NCBI GenBank assembly: GCA_030841085.1
Contig: JAVEDP010000022.1
Coordinates: forward strand, 124,001 to 188,000
DNA from: Pyrinomonadaceae bacterium
GTDB lineage: Bacteria > Acidobacteriota > Blastocatellia > Pyrinomonadales > Pyrinomonadaceae
DNA: 64,000 nucleotides
Reading direction: 5' to 3'
Below the pieces are notes generated by a model that did no database searches, was not told the DNA's origin, and saw only the letters and a program-made list of their open reading frames with translations. This document shows, in pieces, positions 42,558-50,621 of the stretch (within the stretch, counting starts at the first letter, position 1; every line of letters starts with the position of its first letter). The position numbers and the translations under genes were made by a program.

Positions 42558-42600
42558 TACCTGTGAGATACCGAATCTTCAGAGGCAACTCCGGGAAGCT

Positions 42601-44043
42601 ATGTACTTTAAGCAATTCTATCTAGGCTGTCTGGCGCACGCTTCGTACCTGATCGGTTCAGAAGGCGAAGCGGCGGTGGTTGATCCGCAACGCGATGTAG
42701 ACGAGTACATCAAGGAAGCCACCGCGCAGAAACTCGAAATCAAATACATTATCGAGACTCATCTGCACGCTGATTTTGTTAGCGGCCATCGCGAGCTTGC
42801 GGCTCGCACTGGCGCTGAGATTGTCTTCAGCAGAACAGCCCAAGCCACATTCAAACATCGCGCAGTCAAAGACGGTGAGGAGTTAAAGCTCGGCAAAGTC
42901 GTGTTGCGAATCATGGAAACACCCGGACACACGCCGGAGAGTATTTGCATTCTCGTGACCGACACCGCGGTTTCTGATAAGCCGCAGAAAATCTTGACTG
43001 GAGATACGTTATTCATTGGCGACGTTGGCCGTCCCGACCTCGCCGGCGGCAAAGGCTACACGCCACAAATGATGGCCGGCCTGATGTATGACACGCTGCA
43101 CGAAAAACTCTTGCGACTGGCCGACGAGGTGGAAGTTTATCCGGCACACGGCGCCGGTTCGATGTGCGGTAAGAACATGTCAAACGAACGATCGTCAACC
43201 ATAGGCGAGCAGCGCAAGTTCAACTACGCGCTCAAGCCGATGGCGAAAGATGAATTCGTGCGCATGATGACTGTTGATCTCGCCGAAGCTCCTGCCTACT
43301 TTCCCAAAGACGCGGAAATGAACCGCACCGGCGCGGAAGTGTTGAGTCAATTACCCAAGGCGGAGCCGTTGACACCGAAACAGGTTCGCGACCTAACATC
43401 GCAAACTAACAGTTTGCTTTACGGCGAATCGCAAACAGGCAGTTTGCGTTACCTCATTCTCGACGTGCGTACGGCCGCAGAATTTGGCGCGGGTCATGTG
43501 CCGGGCTCATTGAACGTCGGTTTGGGTGGCCAGTTTGCGATGTGGGCCGGCACGCTGATTCCGTTAACTACGCCAATCGTCATCGTGGCGGATTCGGAAT
43601 CGCAGGTTCCGGAAGCGCAAATGCGCCTGGCGCGGGTCGGCAGCGAAAATGTGAAAGGCTATCTCGCCGGTGGCGTGGACGAGTGGCAGCGTTCCGGATT
43701 TGAACTCGTTACAGTTCCGCAAATTTCAGTCGCCGAATTAAGCACGCTAATTTTAGAACAAACCTGGTTGCAAATACTCGACGTGCGGCGGTCGCCAGAG
43801 TACGCCAGTGGCCACGTGCCGCGCGCATTTCATGCGCCACTTGCAACCCTCTCGCAAACCATTAGAAATTTGCAGCTCGATCCAGCCAAACCAACGGCCG
43901 TGATTTGTGCCGGCGGATTTCGCTCGAGCGCCGCCACCAGCATCCTCCAGGAAAATGGCTTTACGAATCTAATGAACGTCACCGGCGGCACAACTGCCTG
44001 GGTCAATGCGGGCCATCCTGTGGAAATACTGCCAAAGAGTTAA
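42601..44043 (+). CDS. Persulfide dioxygenase-sulfurtransferase (CstB-like): MBL fold plus two rhodanese domains
   Basis: 480 residues. N-terminal metallo-beta-lactamase domain (1-240): ETHLHADFVSGHRELA, METPGHTPESICI, LTGDTLFIGDVGRPDLAGG and VYPAHGAGSMCG, the ETHE1/persulfide dioxygenase pattern. The first rhodanese domain (about 250-365) has ILDVRTAAEFGAGHVPGSLN but no Cys in its loop (IVIVADSESQVPE), so it is inactive. The second (about 375-478) has VICAGGFRSSAATSIL with active Cys. This layout matches CstB of Staphylococcus, which oxidises persulfide to thiosulfate. Residues about 268-284 are encoded by two family B repeat copies. It fits the sulfur-related genes upstream. Confidence 0.9.
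   Translation: MYFKQFYLGCLAHASYLIGSEGEAAVVDPQRDVDEYIKEATAQKLEIKYIIETHLHADFVSGHRELAARTGAEIVFSRTAQATFKHRAVKDGEELKLGKVVLRIMETPGHTPESICILVTDTAVSDKPQKILTGDTLFIGDVGRPDLAGGKGYTPQMMAGLMYDTLHEKLLRLADEVEVYPAHGAGSMCGKNMSNERSSTIGEQRKFNYALKPMAKDEFVRMMTVDLAEAPAYFPKDAEMNRTGAEVLSQLPKAEPLTPKQVRDLTSQTNSLLYGESQTGSLRYLILDVRTAAEFGAGHVPGSLNVGLGGQFAMWAGTLIPLTTPIVIVADSESQVPEAQMRLARVGSENVKGYLAGGVDEWQRSGFELVTVPQISVAELSTLILEQTWLQILDVRRSPEYASGHVPRAFHAPLATLSQTIRNLQLDPAKPTAVICAGGFRSSAATSILQENGFTNLMNVTGGTTAWVNAGHPVEILPKS
43401..43452 (+). repeat. Two family B repeat units inside the persulfide dioxygenase gene
   Basis: GCAAACTAACAGTTTGCTTT begins at 43401 and GCAAACAGGCAGTTTGCGTT at 43431; both end in AC. The first is identical to the intergenic family B unit. 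In frame they give QTNSLLYGE and QTGSLRYL. Confidence 0.85.
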
Positions 44044-44189
44044 TCCGCAGATTACGCAGATTACACCGATTAGAAAAAGCTTACAGCAAACATTTGCGCT
44101 CGAAGTACCAACTACTCCTCGCTTTCTGCTCGGCAGTCTCCTGCTTGTGTGTCCTAAAAATCTGCGTAATCTGTGAAATCTGCGGATAG
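44041..44189. repeat. Inverted repeat (TCCGCAGATTACGCAG type)
   Basis: AATCCGCAGATTACGCAGAT after the stop codon is mirrored by ATCTGCGTAATCTG and AAATCTGCGGAT at about 44159-44188. The following 44195-44257 is A/T-rich with TTTACGATTCACGATTC-type words; no gene. Confidence 0.75.
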
Positions 44190-44257
44190 GTCTTTTACGA
44201 TTCACGATTCACGCTTCGTTTTACTATTCACTATTTACCATTTACGATTTACCCGCT

Positions 44258-45862
44258 TTGGATCCATTTACCTTCAAACTTCTAATCTCGATCGCCATCG
44301 TGGTCATTGCCACGATTCACGGTTACGGCGCGGCCTGGCTGGCCATCTGGATGCTGTTTCATCCTTACCATCCGGTAAAACTTTTCGGTATCACCATCTG
44401 GCCACAGGGAATGATTCCCCGTCATCGAGAAAAACTGGCGCAGTCGATCGGCAATGCGGTGGGCAACGAACTGGTTTCGCAGGAAACAGTTTTTGATGCG
44501 TTGTTTGAAACGAGTTTCTTCGAACGCAAGGTCGAGGATTTTGTCGGCGTCTATACCGGCGAGTTGCTCTCGACAGTTTACCCGTCGTTCATCGACGCCC
44601 TGCCGTCGCAGGTGCGCGCGCCCATTCTCGACACCATCTCGGCGTTGCAATACCGGCTGGCCGATTACATCGCGGCAATGTTGAAAGGCGACGAGACAGC
44701 CATCGCCATCGGGCGTTTTGTCGACGCGCGTGTTGACGAATTGTTGGCGCGGCGAATTGACACTACGTTCGGCGAAGATGTTTTTTACGAGATCGCCGGC
44801 TTTGCCCAGGCACGCTTCACGCGGCTGGTTAATGAAGAAGGGTTTGAACGCAAGATTGGTGAGTTTGTTTCCGGACGTATCGACGATCTGGCGCGTAGCA
44901 CCGAGACGCTTGCGGAAACCTTTACTCCGGAAACTGTCGCTTTTCTGAAAGAGCGTATCGATAGCCAGGTCCCGCCCATCGTCCATCATCTCGCCGACAT
45001 CGCCACCAGCCAGAATACTCGTAAACAAATCGGCGCGCTCATCAAACGCGAAGTCGATGATTACTACGAGCAGCTTTCGCTGATAAAGAAAATCTTTATT
45101 TCGCGCGAGCGCATTCACCGCGAAGTTGACGAGCTGGTAAATAAGACTCTGCCGACAAGGATCGAAGAATACCTGCGCGGTCCGGCCTTTGAGCAGGAAG
45201 CTGAAGCGTTTTTGAATGCGACGATCGACAGTGTGCTGGCGCGGCCGTTGAATGTTTTGCTGGGGCAGATCGAGTCCGAAAAGTTTGACTCGATAAAAGA
45301 TCAGATAACGAAACGCATCGTGGAGATGGCAAAGAGCGAAGAGTTGTCGGAATCCGTTTCCAATTATTTTAATGACGCTTTCAGCCGGCTGCGGACGCAA
45401 ACACTTGGCGATGCCTTAGCGCAAGTAGACCCCGACGCAATCGGCCGCGCTAAAGAATTTCTAACCAGGAGTCTGCTGGGGTTGTTGGCGCGCGACGATA
45501 CGGCGCAAACCATTAATCTAATTCTCAGTTCGCAGATCGAGCGGCTGCTGATCTCTCCGATTGGCAGGCTGGGCGATCACGTTTCTGAGCATTCAATGAA
45601 CCGTGCCAGTACAGCGTTGGTGGAACGAATCACAACCGCCGCGCGTGAACGTTTGCCGAATGCTATTGCTGAGTTTGATGTAGGCGGGCTGGTGCGGAAG
45701 AAGGTGTCGGACTATCCGATCGAGAAGCTGGAAGTGTTGGTGTTATCGGTGGCGCAACATCACTTGAAAACGATTGAGTTGTTTGGAGCCGCTATTGGTT
45801 TCTTTATCGGGGTGGCCCAGGCGATTTATTTCTGGCTGACTTATGTGCCCAAAGTGCCGTGA
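44258..45862 (+). CDS. DUF445 family membrane protein
   Basis: 534 residues from a TTG at 44258, the only start near the conserved N-terminus. One hydrophobic helix is at the start (LLISIAIVVIATIHGYGAAWLA) and one at the end (IELFGAAIGFFIGVAQAIYF); the part between is long, charged and helical, with repeated amphipathic segments (e.g. LADYIAAMLKGDETAIAIG). WLAIWMLFHPYHPVKLFGI and PQGMIPRHREKLAQSIG are the clear DUF445 signature. The function is unknown; such proteins sit in the inner membrane. No operon partner is close. The gap before it is filled by an inverted repeat, after it by another. Confidence 0.85.
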   Translation: MDPFTFKLLISIAIVVIATIHGYGAAWLAIWMLFHPYHPVKLFGITIWPQGMIPRHREKLAQSIGNAVGNELVSQETVFDALFETSFFERKVEDFVGVYTGELLSTVYPSFIDALPSQVRAPILDTISALQYRLADYIAAMLKGDETAIAIGRFVDARVDELLARRIDTTFGEDVFYEIAGFAQARFTRLVNEEGFERKIGEFVSGRIDDLARSTETLAETFTPETVAFLKERIDSQVPPIVHHLADIATSQNTRKQIGALIKREVDDYYEQLSLIKKIFISRERIHREVDELVNKTLPTRIEEYLRGPAFEQEAEAFLNATIDSVLARPLNVLLGQIESEKFDSIKDQITKRIVEMAKSEELSESVSNYFNDAFSRLRTQTLGDALAQVDPDAIGRAKEFLTRSLLGLLARDDTAQTINLILSSQIERLLISPIGRLGDHVSEHSMNRASTALVERITTAARERLPNAIAEFDVGGLVRKKVSDYPIEKLEVLVLSVAQHHLKTIELFGAAIGFFIGVAQAIYFWLTYVPKVP

Positions 45863-45900
45863 ATCGTAAATCGTGAATCGTGAATAGATAAGAAAATCAG

Positions 45901-46050
45901 CCGCGGATGAACCCGGACAAAACGGATCTGACAAATCAACAAGGGCGCGCGGCCATATCGCCAGTTCTCTCGCCAGGGTTTTGTTTCTTGTTAGATCTGT
46001 ATTGTTATATTTTTTCAGATCCTTTTTTATCCGCGTTCATCCGCGGCCTA
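45901..46050. repeat. Inverted repeat, family I
   Basis: CCGCGGATGAACCCGGACAA is mirrored by TTATCCGCGTTCATCCGCGG with about 105 bases between. It is preceded by GAATCGTAAATCGTGAATCG. Confidence 0.7.
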
Positions 46051-46077
46051 ACTCTCTTGACAATCACAATTCACGAT

Positions 46078-46557
46078 TTACTGCTCTTTAGAAAACGCTT
46101 CCATGCGCCGCTGCATCTCGTCCGGCGCGACATCTTCGACATGCGTCGAGACCAGCCAGACATGTCCAAACGGATCCTCGAGTCTTCCAGAACGATCGCC
46201 ATAAAATTGATCCGCAACCGGAATCAAAACCTTTGCGCCGGCGGCTACCGCTTTTTCAAAGAAGGCATCGACATCCTCAACGTACATGTGCAGGCGCACC
46301 GGTGACCCGCCGAGAGTCTTGGGGCTGAGATTGCCATAGTCGGGATATTCATCCGCCAGCATAACCAGCGCATCGCCGATCTTGATTTCAGCATGGCCCA
46401 GCGTTCCATCCGGACCAGGCAAGCGCATCAACTCCGTGGCGCCGAAAGCTTTTTTGTAAAACTCGATCGCCTCAGCCGCGCCCTTGACTGACAAGTATGG
46501 AGTTATGCCTGGGTAATCCGCGGGTATCGGATTCACTTTCTTTTGGGGAGTGCTCAT
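46078..46557 (-). CDS. VOC family (glyoxalase/PhnB-like) protein
   Basis: 159 residues from the ATG at 46557, with AAGGAG nine bases upstream. The double beta-alpha-beta3 fold is visible: YLSVKGAAEAIEFYKKAFGA (PhnB-type start), GTLGHAEIKIGDALVMLADE, VRLHMYVEDVDAFFEKAVAA and RSGRLEDPFGHVWLVSTHVE. The His in GHAEI and the Glu in RLEDPFGHVW are usual metal-site positions. Substrate unknown. A family B repeat touches its ribosome-binding site. Confidence 0.88.
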   Translation of the reverse strand: MSTPQKKVNPIPADYPGITPYLSVKGAAEAIEFYKKAFGATELMRLPGPDGTLGHAEIKIGDALVMLADEYPDYGNLSPKTLGGSPVRLHMYVEDVDAFFEKAVAAGAKVLIPVADQFYGDRSGRLEDPFGHVWLVSTHVEDVAPDEMQRRMEAFSKEQ

Positions 46558-46572
46558 CGGTTGTGCTCCTTC

Positions 46573-46670
46573 GTAAAGCAAACTGTTAGTTTGCGGTTGT
46601 GCGCAGCAAATGACGTCGGCAGGGTTTTGCCCGCGCATACCAACCACCGCAAACTAACAGTTTGCTTTAC
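46573..46670. repeat. Inverted repeat, family B, copy 2
   Basis: GTAAAGCAAACTGTTAGTTT at 46573 and its mirror ending TTTGCTTTAC at 46670. It fills the gap between the VOC gene and the M1-like gene, which are on the same strand. Confidence 0.85.
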
Positions 46671-46672
46671 AC

Positions 46673-48730
46673 CTAATTTCCCGGCGACATCAATCCCGCT
46701 GACTGCATAGCCTTCGGATCAAACGGCGTCGCCAAAAACTTCTTGGCTATTGCCATAGCGTTGTCGTAATTAATTCCGGACTGCACGGCCTTGTTGTATT
46801 CCGCGACGGCGCGATTGCGTTCGCCTTTAGCGTCGTAGGCATTGCCCTTTTTGATGTGCGCCCAGACCTCGATCCACGAAGGCTGGATGGTGCCGTTAAG
46901 AGAAGCCTCAAAATTGTCGAGCGCAAGCTGCCAGTTGCGTTGTTCCAGATAAAGCAGTCCCAGATTGTAGTAGACCCAGGAATTCGAGCGGTCCAATTTC
47001 AGCGCCGCCTCAAACTGTTGTTGCGCTTCCGCGTATTGGCCTTCCTTCATCAGCTCGATGCCGCGGCGCGCGATAATCGATATGCGCAAATCGTCGGACA
47101 TGCGCAGAATTTTGTAGTTCGGATCGACAACTACTTCGATCGGCTGGCCGTTCGACTCGAAATCAAAATCCTCGCTGCGGCCTTCAATCATGGTGAGTAC
47201 TGTTTGACTGTCGCCTTCGGAACGCAGCATCAACTGGACCGGCATGCGCAGGCTTTCCAGCGTTTGCTTGACCGTGCCGCGTGTGCGGAATTTGCCCGCG
47301 CGCGTGCGAATGATTTGGTAATCGACAGTGAACTCGGGAACGCCGGTGCCCTCGACCCATTGGGCGAAAAAGTAACGCATGTTTTGCGAGGCAAGCTGCG
47401 TGGTTAAATGCTCAAAGTCGTCGATCGAGGCATTCTTGCCGCGATACTGTTCGAGAAAGTTGTGCAAAAGCAGATCGAATTTTTCCTTGCCCAGGACTTC
47501 GCGCAGCATACGAAAAACCATTGCGCCTTTGTGAAAGACTATCGACTGATAAGCAGCGGATTGGTCGTCAAGGGCGCTGGGCGCGCGTGCAATCGAAGCC
47601 GTCTGTTCAAAAGTCAGCGCGCGTTCCTGCTGCTCGCGTTGGGCGCCTTCGAGCGCGCCGCCACTCAAGGTTGATTCACGAAACGCAAACGAACTCCACT
47701 CAGCCAGCCCCTGCGAAATCCAGGCGTCGTCAAACGACTTTAAGCCGACGGTTTGCCCCCACCATTGGTAAGCAACTTCGCGTTCCAGCTTTTCTTCCGG
47801 CAAAGAGCGCGCCGAATCGAACAGCCTCGAAGCCAGAAACATAATTCCCGGTCCCGAGTAAGTGTCCAGACTTTCGTCGTCAATCTGCGCGACTACCAGG
47901 CGATTGCCGAAAAGCGGCGCGCCGTATTGCTTCGAATAAAATTCCAGCACCTGGCCCATCAGCTCGGCGTAACTATTGATTCGGCCTTCGCTGCCAGGCT
48001 TGGCGTAAAATTGAATCTCGTAGTTGCCGAAACGAAGATTGCGATTGATGTACTGCCCGGCCGCGAAGTTTCCAATCAGCACCGGCTGGCGATGAACAAA
48101 GCGATACCTAGTTGCACCTTCTTTCGGCGACGGTTGAGCCGTCACTGCATCGTCGCTGGTGCCGGCGACCTGTAAACCAGTGGGTACGATCAAAGTGATA
48201 TCGGAAGTGGCGCGGTCCGCAGCATAGTCGTGGAAGGGAAACCAACGAGACGCGTAAAGCAAGTAAGAACCTTCCGGTCCGACATAAGCCAACCGCTTAG
48301 TGGCCAGCGGTCCGCCCTCTGGCGAGACCAGCGCGCCGCTCCAGCGAAAGCGTAATGTCACCGGCTGATTGGCCGGGACTACCTGGCCCAAATCCACGCG
48401 CACGCTTGGTCCAAGTGAACCGACGCCGACTGAATCCTGGACGTAGGTCAGTGCCTGTCCGTTACGGTCGATGCTTTCAACCTTCAGCGAACCGTTCAGT
48501 TCGAAAACAAGAGAGCGCGTCGCATCCAGCGGGGTCAGGGTGATGTCGGCTCCCGCCCGTAACATGTGTTGGTCGGGAATCAACTGCGCTTCAACGCGAT
48601 AGTTCGTGATATCAAAACGGTTGACTGCTTGCTGCGCTGCGGGTTGCTGTGCAGCTGCTGCCGCAGCAAAAACAAGAACCGCCGAGATGATTAAAAAGAG
48701 TTGGAGAAAGATGGGCCTGAATATCTTCAT
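46673..48730 (-). CDS. M1 peptidase-like protein without catalytic residues, with C-terminal TPRs
   Basis: 685 residues from the ATG at 48730. Signal peptide IFLQLFLIISAVLVFAAAAA. The region about 40-480 follows the M1 aminopeptidase fold, with GPEGSYLLYASRWFPFHDYA and YQWWGQTVGLKSFDDAWISQ. The zinc motif HExxH is replaced by REVAYQWW (both His lost) and the distal ENEGFAE by SQGLAEW, so it cannot be a zinc peptidase of this type. Residues about 570-660 are TPR-like (FEAALKLDRSNSWVYYNLGL). It is probably an exported binding or scaffold protein. Confidence 0.82.
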   Translation of the reverse strand: MKIFRPIFLQLFLIISAVLVFAAAAAAQQPAAQQAVNRFDITNYRVEAQLIPDQHMLRAGADITLTPLDATRSLVFELNGSLKVESIDRNGQALTYVQDSVGVGSLGPSVRVDLGQVVPANQPVTLRFRWSGALVSPEGGPLATKRLAYVGPEGSYLLYASRWFPFHDYAADRATSDITLIVPTGLQVAGTSDDAVTAQPSPKEGATRYRFVHRQPVLIGNFAAGQYINRNLRFGNYEIQFYAKPGSEGRINSYAELMGQVLEFYSKQYGAPLFGNRLVVAQIDDESLDTYSGPGIMFLASRLFDSARSLPEEKLEREVAYQWWGQTVGLKSFDDAWISQGLAEWSSFAFRESTLSGGALEGAQREQQERALTFEQTASIARAPSALDDQSAAYQSIVFHKGAMVFRMLREVLGKEKFDLLLHNFLEQYRGKNASIDDFEHLTTQLASQNMRYFFAQWVEGTGVPEFTVDYQIIRTRAGKFRTRGTVKQTLESLRMPVQLMLRSEGDSQTVLTMIEGRSEDFDFESNGQPIEVVVDPNYKILRMSDDLRISIIARRGIELMKEGQYAEAQQQFEAALKLDRSNSWVYYNLGLLYLEQRNWQLALDNFEASLNGTIQPSWIEVWAHIKKGNAYDAKGERNRAVAEYNKAVQSGINYDNAMAIAKKFLATPFDPKAMQSAGLMSPGN

Positions 48731-49245
48731 TATAGTCTCAGTGTTGGTTCGGATGGTTTTCGAATTATACAACCACGGTCTTCTGGCAGCACAGCACTCT
48801 GGCTCTTGTTTTTGGGCTTCCGTGTGGGTCCTGCAGCCCGCCGGGTCCGGAACCAATCAAAGCTATCTGCGTCGGGATTTTGGATGGTAGGAAGTTGCGC
48901 GCGGTTGGCTGGCCGCTCATGCGTTTGCGGCTAGCAGTTCAGAGTCCAGCCTTTAGGCTGCTGGTTTGGGCTCTCAACCGAAAACGCAAGCTAAAGCTTG
49001 TACTCTAAACTGCATGAGTACCGGCGTCCCGGGCAACTTGACAGCCTTTATTCTGCTGCCTAAAGTCGAGGCATTCCGTTATGGCGGGTTCCTTGATTTC
49101 GAGCCCGCGTCGCCCTGTAAATCCCCCCGGCACGTATCCGGACAAGAGATGGCAGTCGTGGGACAATGATGTTCGGGATCCGCAGCGAGCGACTGACGGG
49201 ACGCCAACTGAAACCGAAAAATGAACACGATGAAGGAGTGGTTTT
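48731..49245. other. Intergenic region between the M1-like and M16 genes
   Basis: Divergent promoter region of 515 bases. A family G inverted repeat lies inside (48934-49014). No open frame looks like a real gene. The M16 gene has a good ribosome-binding site (GAAGGAG) just before its ATG. Confidence 0.6.
48934..49014. repeat. Inverted repeat, family G, copy 2
   Basis: AGTTCAGAGTCCAGCCTTTA is mirrored by CTAAAGCTTGTACTCTAAAC. Same family as 33918-33980. Confidence 0.7.
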
Positions 49246-50610
49246 ATGAAACATGCCCTGAAGGTATGGTTGCTTTTGTTTGTTTGCGCTTTTGCGGCGC
49301 AACAAGCGCCGGCGCAAACAAGAAATATAAGAGTTGATTACAAAGAAACGACGCTAAAAAACGGCCTGCGCGTAATCACTGTTGAAGATCACAGTGCCCC
49401 GGTAATTGCCATAGCCGTCAATTACAACGTGGGTTCGCGCAATGAGCGACAGGGTCGTACCGGCTTTGCGCATTTGTTTGAACACATGATGTTCAAAGGT
49501 TCGGAAAACGTCGGCACCGGCGAGCATTTCGTTCTCGTTTTTAACAATGGTGGAAACATGAACGGCACCACCAGCGAAGATCGAACTGTTTATTTCGAGG
49601 CGCTGCCGGCAAACCAGCTTGACCTGGGACTATTTTTGGAAGCTGACCGCATGCGCAGTCTGGCAATCACTAAAGAAAATCTGGACAACCAGCGAAACGC
49701 GGTCCAGGAAGAACGGCGCCTGGGCGTTGACAACCAACCCTACGGGCAGAGTGACGAAGTGCAGCAGGGTTTGCTATACGATAATTTTGCCTACAAGCAT
49801 ACTGTGATTGGCTCGATGGAAGATCTGAACGCAGCCACCGTCGACGACGTGGCCCAATTCTTCAAAACCTACTACGCGCCCAACAACGCCGTCCTCACGC
49901 TGGTCGGAGACTTTAATACCAAAGACGCCATTAACCGCATCAAGAAGAATTTCGAGCGCATCCCGCGGCAACCGAATCCACCTGCCGTCGACATGACTGA
50001 GCCTGAGCAAACGGCAGAGCGACGCGCTACCCTCGACGACGTGCTCGCCCGTTCGCCGCGTCTTGATCTCGCATTCAAAGCCGTCCCGGGAAACACCGCG
50101 GACTTTTATGCCCTGCAAGTTCTTTCAAACGCACTTCAAGGCGGGCAGAGTTCGCGTCTCTATCAAAAGCTGGTGAAAGAAAAGGAAGAGGTCACCGGAG
50201 TTTTCGGCTTCGTCGATGAGAAACGTGGACCAGGCGCGTTCTATGTTCAAGCGACAGTAAAGCCGGGCGTCAAAGTTGCCGATGTCGAAGCCAACATTTA
50301 CCAGGAAATTGAGCGGATCAAGCGGGAACCGATTGCCGATTGGGAACTGCAAAAAGCCAAAAACACCACGCGGCGCGGCTTTGTCAATGGCTTGCAAAGC
50401 TCGCTTTCGCGGGCCATCAATCTTAGCCAGTACGCTATCTACTACAACGATCCCAGTTTGATTAATACCAGGCTGGACAAGGTCAATGCGGTCACAAAAG
50501 AAGACGTTCAGCGCGTCGCAAACAAATACCTGCGTTCAACCAACCGCACTGTAGTAATAACGATGCCCAAGCCAAAAGCTAAGGGCGCTGCACCGGCATC
50601 GGGCCAGTAA
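49246..50610 (+). CDS. M16 family zinc peptidase (catalytic subunit)
   Basis: 454 residues. Signal peptide VWLLLFVCAFAAQQAPAQ. The inverted zinc motif HxxEH is intact in FAHLFEHMMFKGSENV, and the distal Glu is in the following helix NQRNAVQEERRLG. The second domain (about 250-440) has the usual M16 fold with VLSNALQGGQSSRLYQKL. It should degrade peptides in the periplasm together with the next gene's product. The two genes are 11 bases apart. A pair of one active and one inactive M16 subunit is known in several Gram-negative bacteria. Confidence 0.92.
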   Translation: MKHALKVWLLLFVCAFAAQQAPAQTRNIRVDYKETTLKNGLRVITVEDHSAPVIAIAVNYNVGSRNERQGRTGFAHLFEHMMFKGSENVGTGEHFVLVFNNGGNMNGTTSEDRTVYFEALPANQLDLGLFLEADRMRSLAITKENLDNQRNAVQEERRLGVDNQPYGQSDEVQQGLLYDNFAYKHTVIGSMEDLNAATVDDVAQFFKTYYAPNNAVLTLVGDFNTKDAINRIKKNFERIPRQPNPPAVDMTEPEQTAERRATLDDVLARSPRLDLAFKAVPGNTADFYALQVLSNALQGGQSSRLYQKLVKEKEEVTGVFGFVDEKRGPGAFYVQATVKPGVKVADVEANIYQEIERIKREPIADWELQKAKNTTRRGFVNGLQSSLSRAINLSQYAIYYNDPSLINTRLDKVNAVTKEDVQRVANKYLRSTNRTVVITMPKPKAKGAAPASGQ

Positions 50611-50621
50611 GGAGATTAGCA

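Noticed and set aside
44282-45400. 372-residue open frame on the minus strand opposite the DUF445 gene
   Set aside because: It mirrors the coding sequence of a clear DUF445 protein and shows no domain or ribosome-binding site. It is an antisense shadow, like those at 558-986, 1433-2128 and 24957-25709.
48966-49169. 67-residue frame upstream of the M16 gene
   Set aside because: It begins in a family G repeat and has no ribosome-binding site or recognisable composition.
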